From: Leifsonia sp. ZF2019
GTDB taxonomy: Bacteria > Actinomycetota > Actinomycetes > Actinomycetales > Microbacteriaceae
Direction: 5' to 3'
Length of the DNA: 64,000 nucleotides
NCBI RefSeq assembly: GCF_019924635.1
Contig: NZ_CP065037.1
Coordinates: forward strand, 1,612,001-1,676,000
Under the pieces are notes generated by a model that saw nothing but the letters and a program-made list of their open reading frames with translations, searched no databases and was not told the origin of the DNA. Shown here one piece after another: positions 52,222 through 59,536 of this stretch. The position numbers and the translations under genes were made by a program. Each line of letters opens with the position of its first letter. The stretch's first letter is position 1.

Positions 52222-53358
52222 GTGACCCTGTTCACCGACGACCAGCACGCCGCGGTGGAGCCGCCACCGCCGGTCCGACCGCCCCGGCGGGTCATGGTCG
52301 GGTGGGTCTCGGTGCTGGTCGCGTTCGCCCTCACCCTCGTGCTCGCGCTGGCGCCCGCACCTTTCGTCATCGAGGTCCCCGGTCCCGTCTTCAACACCCT
52401 GGGCACCGACCAGCAGGTCGGCGGTGCGAAGAGCGAGGACGCGAAGCAGCTCATCTCGATCCCCGACCAGAAGACGTATCCCACCTCCGGATCGCTCGAT
52501 CTCCTGACCGTGTCGGTGGTCGGCAACCCCGACTCGCGTCCGAACTGGTTCGACATCGTGTCGTCGTGGTTCCAGCCGAGCAGGGCCGTCGTCCCGATCG
52601 ACTCCGTCTTCCCTCCGGGGACGACCACCGAGCAGTCCAACGCCGAGAACGCGGCGCTGATGGTGGACTCGCAGCAGGACGCCGTCGCCGCCGCGCTGAA
52701 CGAGCTCGGCTACGACTTCCCGCAAGCGATCGTCGTGAAGCAGTTGATCAGCGGCACGCCCGCTGCGACGTCGCTCAAGGAGGGCGACGAGATCACCAGC
52801 GTGAACGGCACCGAGGTGAAGAGCGTCCAGGCGCTCCGCGACGCGATCGCGGACAACGGAACCGGCACGGCGGCGCGGATCGGCATCCTGCGCGACGGCG
52901 CCGCCTCGACCGTCGACATCACCCCGACCGAGTCCTCCGGGCGCGCGGTGCTCGGCATCGGCGCGGGGATGGACTACACCTTCCCCTTCGACGTCAAGAT
53001 CCAGCTCGACAACGTGGGCGGCCCGAGCGCCGGCCAGATGTTCGCCCTCGGCATCATCGACAAACTGACACCGGGCGAGCTGAACGGCGGCAAGCGGGTC
53101 GCAGGCACGGGCACCATCGACAATGCGGGCAACATCGGGGCGATCGGCGGCATCCGGCAGAAGATGTACGCCGCGCGCGACGACGGCAAGGCGCAGTACT
53201 TCCTCGCTCCCGCGTCCAACTGCGACGAGGTGACCGGCCACATCCCGTCCGGGCTGAGGGTGTTCGCGGTCAAGACGCTCGCCGACTCCCTCGCCGTCCT
53301 GAAGGCCGTGAGCTCGGGCGGCAGCACCGCCGGCCTGCCCACCTGCCCCGCCTCCTGA
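52222..53358 (+). CDS. Membrane-anchored PDZ/Lon-type (S16) serine protease
   Basis: This 378-residue protein has one N-terminal membrane helix (about residues 27-47, VMVGWVSVLVAFALTLVLAL) and an extracellular part with a PDZ domain (GTPAATSLKEGDEITSVNG). The C-terminal Lon-type catalytic domain has Ser in DNVGGPSAGQMF and Lys in GGIRQKMYAA as the Ser-Lys dyad. It probably processes or degrades secreted proteins. GTG 52222 has GAAGGGAC upstream. The UPF0182 gene follows in the same direction after 105 bases. Confidence 0.9.
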   Translation: MTLFTDDQHAAVEPPPPVRPPRRVMVGWVSVLVAFALTLVLALAPAPFVIEVPGPVFNTLGTDQQVGGAKSEDAKQLISIPDQKTYPTSGSLDLLTVSVVGNPDSRPNWFDIVSSWFQPSRAVVPIDSVFPPGTTTEQSNAENAALMVDSQQDAVAAALNELGYDFPQAIVVKQLISGTPAATSLKEGDEITSVNGTEVKSVQALRDAIADNGTGTAARIGILRDGAASTVDITPTESSGRAVLGIGAGMDYTFPFDVKIQLDNVGGPSAGQMFALGIIDKLTPGELNGGKRVAGTGTIDNAGNIGAIGGIRQKMYAARDDGKAQYFLAPASNCDEVTGHIPSGLRVFAVKTLADSLAVLKAVSSGGSTAGLPTCPAS

Positions 53359-53463
53359 CGCTCCCGGTCCGCCCCGGCCCAGCGGCGGGCACGGCGTTCT
53401 CCAAGCGACGCCCGCCTAGGATGGATCCGATCTGCACATCACGCGAGAGCAAGAGGGCCGCAC

Positions 53464-56388
53464 GTGAGTTCAACAACCGCCGCACGACCAGCAGGACGCC
53501 GCCGCGCGGCCATCTGGATCACCCTCGGGGTGATCGTCGCCCTGGTGATCCTGTTCTTCGTCTTCGCCGGACTCTACGCGGACATCCTGTGGTACCAGCA
53601 GGTCGGGTTCCTGAATGTGCTGACGACGCAATGGTTCGGCGCCATCGCGATGTTCTTCGTCGGGTTCCTGGGCATGGCGCTGCCGCTCTGGGCCTGCATC
53701 CAGTTCGCGTACCGGCTGCGGCCGGTCTACGCGAAGCTCAACAGCCAGCTCGACCGCTACCAGCAGGTCATCGAGCCGCTGCGCCGGCTCGCGATGTACG
53801 GCATCCCGATCGTCTTCGGCATCTTCGCCGGCGTCTCGTCGGCCAGCCGCTGGCAGCTCGCCGCGACCTGGATCAACGGCACTCCCTTCGGCAAGACGGA
53901 CCCGCTGTTCAAGCTCGACATCGGCTTCTACGTCTTCGCGCTGCCGTTCTACCGCAGCGCCGTGGGCTTCGCGTCCGCGGTCGTGCTCATCGCGCTGATC
54001 GCGACGCTGGCCACCTGCTACCTATACGGGTCCATCCGCGTCTCGGGCCGTGAGGTCCGCATCAGCAAGGCCGCGCGCGTGCAGATCTCCGTCGTGTCCG
54101 CGCTCTACCTGCTCCTGCAGGGCGTCAGCATCTGGCTCGATCGCTACGCGACGGTCACCGATTCGAACGTCGGCGACATGATCAACGGCGCCGCCTACAC
54201 CGACGTGAACGCCACGATCCCTGCCCGCGCGATCCTCGCGGGCGCAGCGGTGTTCGTCGCCATCCTGTTCATCGTGACCGCGTTCGTCGGCCGCTGGCGG
54301 TTCCCGCTGGTCGGCACGGCGCTCCTCATCGTCTCGGCTCTGGTGGTCGGCGCGATCTTCCCGTGGGTCATCCAGCGGTTCCAGGTCGAGCCGAGCCAGA
54401 AGACACTGGAGACGCCCTACATCCAGGACTCCATCGACGCGACGCGCGCGGCGTACGGCCTCAGCGACATCGAGGTCATCCCGTACGACGCCAAGACCGA
54501 TGCCGAGGCGGGCGCGCTCCGCCAGGACGCCCAGACGACCGCGCAGATCCGCATCATCGACCCGGCGATCGTGAGCCCGTCGTTCCGCCAGCTGCAGCAG
54601 TTCCGCCAGTACTACGCCTTCCCGAACACGCTCAACGTCGACCGCTACACGATCGACGGCAACGAGCAGGACGCGGTGGTCTCGGTGCGCGAGCTGCAGC
54701 AGTCGGGCCTCACCAGCGCCCGCAACTGGTACAACGACACGCTGGTGTACACCCACGGCTACGGCCTGGTCGCCGCGTACGGCAACCAGCGCTCGACAGA
54801 CGGCCAGCCGGTCTTCATGGAGTACGGCATCCCGACGCAGGGCACCCTCGGAGAGTACGAGCCGCGGATCTACTTCGGCCAGCAGTCGCCCACCTACTCC
54901 ATCGTCGGCGCACCGAAGGGGTCGAAGTCGGTGGAGCTCGACTACCCCGGCGGTGCGGACGGTGCGCAGCAGACGTATACGACGTTCTCCGGCAACGCCG
55001 GACCGAAGCTCGACAACATCTTCAAGCGGCTCGTCTACGCGCTGAAGTTCCAGGACGAGCAGATCGTGCTGTCGGACGCGGTCAACAACGACTCGCAGAT
55101 CCTGTACGACCGTGACCCGATCAAGCGCGTCCAGAAGGTCGCCCCCTACCTCACCCTCGACTCGCAGGCGTACCCCGCCGTGGTCGACGGCCGGGTGAAG
55201 TGGATCATCGACGGCTACACGACGAGCGACCAGTACCCCTACTCGCACGTCGGCAGCCTGAGCGACGCCATCGCGGACACGGAGACGCCGAAGCCGGCCT
55301 ACGCCTTCGACGACATCAACTACATCCGCAACTCGGTGAAGGCCACCGTGGACGCCTACGACGGTTCCGTGACCCTGTACGCGTGGGACGCGAAGGATCC
55401 TGTGCTCAAGACGTGGGAGAAGGTCTACCCGTCGACGGTCAAGCCGATCAGCGACATGAGCGCGCAGCTGCTCAGCCACGTGCGCTACCCGGCAGACCTG
55501 TTCAAGGTGCAGCGCTCGGTGCTCGGGCAGTACCACGTGACCGACGCGGGATCGTTCTACTCCCGGGAGGACGCCTGGACGACGCCGAACGACCCGACCT
55601 CCTCGTCGACGGATCCGACGCTCCAGCCGCCGTACTACCTGACGATGCAGATGCCGGGCCAGACCTCGCCGAGCTTCTCGCTCTACACGACGTTCATCCC
55701 CCAGGCATCCAGTGAGGCCAGCAGATCGGTCCTGAAGGGCTACTTGGCCGTCGATGCCGACGCGGGCTCCACCAAGGGGAAGGTCGCCGCCGGTTACGGC
55801 AAGTTGAGACTCTTGTCCCTGCCCACCAGCGACACCATACCGGGGCCGGGTCAGGTGCAGAACAACTTCAACTCCGACCCGACGGTGTCGCAGGAGCTCA
55901 ACCTCCTGCGCCAGGGGAAGACGGATGTGATCAACGGCAACCTGCTCACCCTGCCGGTGGGCGGCGGTCTGCTCTACGTGCAACCCGTCTACGTCAAGTC
56001 GACCGGCGAGACGAGCTACCCGCTCCTCCAGAAGGTGCTCGTGGCCTTCGGCGACAAGATCGCGTTCGAGGACACCCTCGATCAGGCTCTGGACGCACTG
56101 TTCGGCGGAGACTCCGGGGCGAGCGCGGGAGACAACAACGTTCCGCCGGGAGGTGAAACCGGTGCCGGAACCGGTACGGACACCGGAGCAGGCAGCGGCA
56201 CCGGATCGGGCACCGGCTCGACCGGGACGACGAACAACGCCGCTCTGCAAGCGGCGCTGCAGCAGGCCAAGCAGGCTCTCGCCGACCGCGAGACGGCCCT
56301 GAAGGCCGGAGACTGGGCCGCCTACGGCCAGGCCGATGCGCGACTGCAGCAGGCCCTCCAGGACGCGATCGCGGCCGAGGGCAAGTAG
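53464..56388 (+). CDS. UPF0182 family membrane protein
   Basis: This 974-residue protein has seven membrane helices in its first 310 residues (ILFFVFAGLYADILWYQQVGFLNVL region onward, split), a large extracellular domain of about 550 residues and a Gly/Thr-rich linker (GAGTGTDTGAGSGTGSG). A short charged helix ends it (LQQAKQALADRETALKAGDW). This is the full UPF0182 layout; its function is unknown. GTG 53464 has AGAGGG six bases upstream. A strong terminator with TTT follows. Confidence 0.92.
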   Translation: MSSTTAARPAGRRRAAIWITLGVIVALVILFFVFAGLYADILWYQQVGFLNVLTTQWFGAIAMFFVGFLGMALPLWACIQFAYRLRPVYAKLNSQLDRYQQVIEPLRRLAMYGIPIVFGIFAGVSSASRWQLAATWINGTPFGKTDPLFKLDIGFYVFALPFYRSAVGFASAVVLIALIATLATCYLYGSIRVSGREVRISKAARVQISVVSALYLLLQGVSIWLDRYATVTDSNVGDMINGAAYTDVNATIPARAILAGAAVFVAILFIVTAFVGRWRFPLVGTALLIVSALVVGAIFPWVIQRFQVEPSQKTLETPYIQDSIDATRAAYGLSDIEVIPYDAKTDAEAGALRQDAQTTAQIRIIDPAIVSPSFRQLQQFRQYYAFPNTLNVDRYTIDGNEQDAVVSVRELQQSGLTSARNWYNDTLVYTHGYGLVAAYGNQRSTDGQPVFMEYGIPTQGTLGEYEPRIYFGQQSPTYSIVGAPKGSKSVELDYPGGADGAQQTYTTFSGNAGPKLDNIFKRLVYALKFQDEQIVLSDAVNNDSQILYDRDPIKRVQKVAPYLTLDSQAYPAVVDGRVKWIIDGYTTSDQYPYSHVGSLSDAIADTETPKPAYAFDDINYIRNSVKATVDAYDGSVTLYAWDAKDPVLKTWEKVYPSTVKPISDMSAQLLSHVRYPADLFKVQRSVLGQYHVTDAGSFYSREDAWTTPNDPTSSSTDPTLQPPYYLTMQMPGQTSPSFSLYTTFIPQASSEASRSVLKGYLAVDADAGSTKGKVAAGYGKLRLLSLPTSDTIPGPGQVQNNFNSDPTVSQELNLLRQGKTDVINGNLLTLPVGGGLLYVQPVYVKSTGETSYPLLQKVLVAFGDKIAFEDTLDQALDALFGGDSGASAGDNNVPPGGETGAGTGTDTGAGSGTGSGTGSTGTTNNAALQAALQQAKQALADRETALKAGDWAAYGQADARLQQALQDAIAAEGK

Positions 56389-56397
56389 CACCACGAA

Positions 56398-56443
56398 CAC
56401 GACGGCGCCCGTGCGGATCGCTCGCACGGGCGCCGTCGTGTTT
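56398..56443 (+). terminator. Intrinsic terminator after the UPF0182 gene
   Basis: A perfect 18-bp stem (56398-56415 with 56423-56440) with a seven-base loop is followed by TTT. It starts ten bases after the stop codon. Confidence 0.88.
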
Positions 56444-56483
56444 CGCGCGCCGCGCGGCTATCGTCGGGGACCGCCGTAAGCCC

Positions 56484-56515
56484 GCACGGGATCCGTGCCG
56501 GTTCGCACGACCGGC
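56484..56515. promoter_or_regulatory. Two palindromes upstream of the ROK regulator promoter
   Basis: GCACGG-GAT-CCGTGC (56484-56498) and GCCGGT-N7-ACCGGC (56497-56515) are perfect inverted repeats just upstream of the -35 box at 56526. They could be operator sites for the ROK regulator or another protein; alternatively they are chance symmetry in GC-rich DNA. Confidence 0.3.
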
Positions 56516-56525
56516 GCCGAAGCAC

Positions 56526-56554
56526 TTGCCAGAACTTTGATTGTCCACTTTACT
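56526..56554 (+). promoter_or_regulatory. Strong leaderless promoter of the ROK regulator gene
   Basis: TTGCCA (56526-56531) and TTTACT (56549-56554) are exactly 17 bases apart, in an AT-rich island rare in this window. ATG 56562 follows seven bases after the -10, so the transcript should be leaderless. The adjacent ACTTTACTAACAAAC resembles half of ROK/XylR-type operators, suggesting autorepression (inference). Confidence 0.6.
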
Positions 56555-56561
56555 AACAAAC

Positions 56562-57758
56562 ATGCTCCTCGATGATGTCCGCCGTCCGCCGTCCTCGGAT
56601 CCGGTAGGCCCGACCGTCGACGGGGCGATGATCCCGGGGCGCGCCCTGCGTCCGCGGACGAAGGTGCTGCCGGAGCACGCCCGCAACCACAACCGCTCGC
56701 TCGTGCTCCAGTCCCTGTACCGCGACGGTCGAGCGAGCCGCGCCGATCTGGCGCGGGGAACCGGCCTCACCCGGGTCACGATCTCGGATCTCGTCGGCGA
56801 GCTGATCGCGGATGGCCTCGTCGTCGAGCTGGGGCAGCGCGACGATGCGCGGCCGGGCAAGCCCGCGGTCCTGCTCGACATGGACCGCGGCGCCACGCAG
56901 ATCATCGGTGTCGACCTCAGCGAGCACGCCGTCTTCCGCGGAGCCGTGATGGACATCGACGGCACGGTGCTGCGCAGCGCGGAGGTGCTGCTCGCGGGGA
57001 GCAAGGGCGAGGCCGCGATCGCCAAGGCTCTCGACCTCGTCTCGCGCCTGGTCGAGCTGGCCACCGCGCCCGTGCTGGGCATCGGCATCGGCTCGCCCGG
57101 TGTGGTCGACGCGAGCGGTGCCATCGTCGCGGCGCCGAACCTCGGATGGACGGACGTGCCTCTCCAACGGCTCGTCGCCGAGCGGACCGGGCGGGCCGTC
57201 TTCGTCGCCAACGACGCGAATGCCGCGGTGCTCGCCGAGCACGGGTTCGGCGCCGCGGAGGGCGACATGATGCTCGTCAAGGTGGGGCACGGTGTCGGCT
57301 CCGGCCTGCTCGTCGCCGGAGCGCTTGTCGTCGGCAGCCGGTTCGCGGCCGGCGAGATCGGTCAGGTGATGGTCGGCACGGACGACGGGACCGAGGCCCC
57401 GTACGACCGTGAGCAGGTGCTCGAGGCCTGGCTGGCGGTGCCGCGCCTGGAGTCACGGGTGGCCGCGGCCGCCATCGCGGGACGATCGATCGAGCCCGTG
57501 CTCCGCGAGGCGGGGCAGCGGCTCGGGGTCGCGCTCGCACCGATCGTCGGGGCGCTCGATCTCGGCGAGGTCGTGCTGAGCGGCCCGGAGGAGCTGCTGG
57601 ACGGCGCCCTCATCGGCGCCGTCCGCCGCACGCTCGACAACCGCACCATGGCGGGCTTCCACTCCGCGTCCGCGGTCAGGATGACCGCGCTCGGCCGCGA
57701 CATCGTGCTCCGCGGCTGTGTCATCCTGGTGATGTCCGCGCAACTCGGCGTCTCCTGA
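56562..57758 (+). CDS. ROK family transcriptional regulator lacking the zinc motif
   Basis: This 398-residue protein has an N-terminal winged helix (NHNRSLVLQSLYRDGRASRADLARGTGLTRVTISDLV, split, about residues 42-80) and a ROK domain (GIGIGSPGVVDASGAIVAAPNLGW, ANDANAAVLAEHGFG, AGEIGQ). The ROK zinc signature CXCGXXGCXE is absent; at that site it reads GTEAPYDREQVLEAW. The ATP-binding DXGXT is also lost, so it is a repressor, not a sugar kinase. The inducer is unknown. ATG 56562 was chosen because the promoter -10 lies directly upstream. Confidence 0.87.
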   Translation: MLLDDVRRPPSSDPVGPTVDGAMIPGRALRPRTKVLPEHARNHNRSLVLQSLYRDGRASRADLARGTGLTRVTISDLVGELIADGLVVELGQRDDARPGKPAVLLDMDRGATQIIGVDLSEHAVFRGAVMDIDGTVLRSAEVLLAGSKGEAAIAKALDLVSRLVELATAPVLGIGIGSPGVVDASGAIVAAPNLGWTDVPLQRLVAERTGRAVFVANDANAAVLAEHGFGAAEGDMMLVKVGHGVGSGLLVAGALVVGSRFAAGEIGQVMVGTDDGTEAPYDREQVLEAWLAVPRLESRVAAAAIAGRSIEPVLREAGQRLGVALAPIVGALDLGEVVLSGPEELLDGALIGAVRRTLDNRTMAGFHSASAVRMTALGRDIVLRGCVILVMSAQLGVS

Positions 57759-57777
57759 GACGCGACCCGGTGGTGGG

Positions 57778-58917
57778 TCAACGCGCCCAGGTGACCCCGA
57801 AGGTCGAGTGGAGGGCGTGCTGCGCAGCGCCCCGGAACGGCTGGTCGATGGCCGAGCGCGTGTAACGGAAGCTCAGCGGCATGGCCGCGCGCACGGGATG
57901 GCGGGCCGCCTCGGCGCGCAGATGCCCGATGAACTCGGGCCCCAGTTCGGCCGACGCTCCGCCCAGCACCACGGTGGGCACATCCAGGGCCGCCCCGACC
58001 AGAAGGAGGGCGCGGGCGAGGACCCGGGCGCCCGACGCTATCCGCTCGCGCGCCTCCGGGGCGGCGGCCAGCGCCGCGATGTCGACGGCCTCGAGGTCGG
58101 CGCCGTGGGGGAGCCCGAGCAGGCTGGTCACAGAGACGACCTCTTCGAGGCATCCGCGGTTGCCGCACGCGCAGAGCGGTGCATCGTCGCCGAACAGCAC
58201 GGGCACGTGGCCGATCTCACCCGCCCGGTGCGCGGCACCCGCCACGACCATCCCGTCGACGATGACCGCGGCGCCGACGCCGGTGCTCAACGAGACGAAG
58301 AGACGGTTGGCGCCGAAGCCGTCGTCGGCGGAGGTGTCGGCGATCGCCTCGGCGTCGGCGTCGTTCACCAGATGGATGGGCGCGTCGACCGCTCCGGAGA
58401 GTTCGCGCACGAGGTCGAGGTCGCGCCAGCCGAGCTGGACGCTTTCCCGGATGAGGGAGCCGTCCGCGATGCCGGGCACCTGCACGCCGACCGCGGCGAT
58501 CCGCGCTCCGGTCGTGGCGGCGAGCCTGCGGATGACGGTGCGGACGTCGTCGACGGAGCCGGGGGAGGACGGACGGAGGGAGGTCCGGTGCAGCTCTTCT
58601 CCGAGCATGCTCAGCACGGCTCCGCGCACGAGTCCGGGCTGTACGAGCACCGACAGCAGCACCTGCCGTTCCGTGTCCACCCGGAGCGTGGTCGCCCTCT
58701 TGCCGCCGGTGCTCTCGGCGCGTTCGCCCTCGGCCACGAGCCCGTCGGCGATCAGGCCGCCGAGAAGGGAGGAGACGGTCGCCGAGGTGAGGCCGGTCCT
58801 CCGGGCGATGCTCGCCCGGGTGGCCGTGCCGTTGCCGGAGAGCACCAGCTGCAGAGCCGTCGTGAGATTCCGCTCGCGGACGGCGGCCTGCGTGGCCTTG
58901 CCGGGTTCGTCTGTCAC
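57778..58917 (-). CDS. ROK family transcriptional regulator with zinc motif
   Basis: This 379-residue regulator has a MarR-like helix-turn-helix (TRASIARRTGLTSATVSSLLGGL, split near 32-55) and a ROK domain with AVGVQVPGIADGSLIRESVQLGW, NDADAEAIAD and an intact zinc signature CACGNRGCLEEV. Sugar-phosphate or sugar ligands are usual for the family. GTG 58917 was chosen as start; an in-frame ATG at 58956 would add 13 residues (MGRRRRTARTAEA). It converges on the first ROK gene with 19 bases between and diverges from the isochorismatase gene. Confidence 0.85.
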   Translation of the reverse strand: MTDEPGKATQAAVRERNLTTALQLVLSGNGTATRASIARRTGLTSATVSSLLGGLIADGLVAEGERAESTGGKRATTLRVDTERQVLLSVLVQPGLVRGAVLSMLGEELHRTSLRPSSPGSVDDVRTVIRRLAATTGARIAAVGVQVPGIADGSLIRESVQLGWRDLDLVRELSGAVDAPIHLVNDADAEAIADTSADDGFGANRLFVSLSTGVGAAVIVDGMVVAGAAHRAGEIGHVPVLFGDDAPLCACGNRGCLEEVVSVTSLLGLPHGADLEAVDIAALAAAPEARERIASGARVLARALLLVGAALDVPTVVLGGASAELGPEFIGHLRAEAARHPVRAAMPLSFRYTRSAIDQPFRGAAQHALHSTFGVTWAR

Positions 58918-59007
58918 TGCCTCTGCCGTCCTCGCCGTGCGCCGTCGTCGGCCCATCCGGCCGCGGCGACCCTTACGACCCTAGCGAATGGGGCGCAAGA
59001 TGGGGTC

Positions 59008-59526
59008 ATGGGGTATGGATTGATGCTCGTCGACGTGCAGCGCACGATGCTGGAGGGCGACGACGCCGTCGACGGGGCCGACGATCTCCGGAGGGCACTG
59101 GGTGGCCTGCTCGACGCGGCGCGCGAAGCGGGCGTCCCCGTGATCCACGTCGAGAACGACGGAGCCGTGGGCGATCCGGACGAACCGGGGACCCCGGGAT
59201 GGGAGCTGGTCTTCCCGCCAGAGCCGGGCGAGCCCGTCGTGCGCAAAGATGTCCCCGACACCTTCCTCTCGAACCCGGCCCTCGCCGACGTGCTCCACGC
59301 GATGGGGGTCGACACCCTCGTCGTGGCCGGGCTGCAGAGCGAGCTGTGCGTGCAGGCCACCGCACTCGGCGCGCTGGAGCGCGGTTTCGACGTCGTCGTG
59401 CCCACGGGCGCGCACGCCACGTTCGACGCGGAGATCCCCGCGCAGGAGATCGTCGCGCGCGTGACCCTCGAGCTCACCGCCGCCGGAGTGGAGGTCGTGG
59501 AGCTCGACGAGGTGGCGTTCCGCTGA
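59008..59526 (+). CDS. Isochorismatase-like cysteine hydrolase
   Basis: This 172-residue protein has the isochorismatase-superfamily fold: Asp in LMLVDVQRTM near residue 9, Lys in VRKDVPDTFLSN near 78 and the nucleophile Cys in VAGLQSELCVQATALGA. The cis-peptide VAG motif is also visible. Members hydrolyse isochorismate, nicotinamide or other amides and ureides; the substrate is unknown. ATG 59008 has CAAGAT six bases upstream. The gene ends ten bases before the end of the convergent jetC, in the place where jetD might be expected. Confidence 0.85.
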   Translation: MGYGLMLVDVQRTMLEGDDAVDGADDLRRALGGLLDAAREAGVPVIHVENDGAVGDPDEPGTPGWELVFPPEPGEPVVRKDVPDTFLSNPALADVLHAMGVDTLVVAGLQSELCVQATALGALERGFDVVVPTGAHATFDAEIPAQEIVARVTLELTAAGVEVVELDEVAFR

Positions 59527-59536
59527 TGCCGCTCCC

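Noticed and set aside
56541..56561. TTG 56541 as the start of the ROK gene
   Set aside because: This codon lies inside the TTGCCA-N17-TTTACT promoter, so it could not be in the transcript. ATG 56562 fits the promoter.
59008..59526. The gene next to jetC as a replacement effector for JetD
   Set aside because: It is a clear isochorismatase-like hydrolase on the opposite strand with its own start, without any nuclease motif. Adjacency alone does not support a role in plasmid defence.
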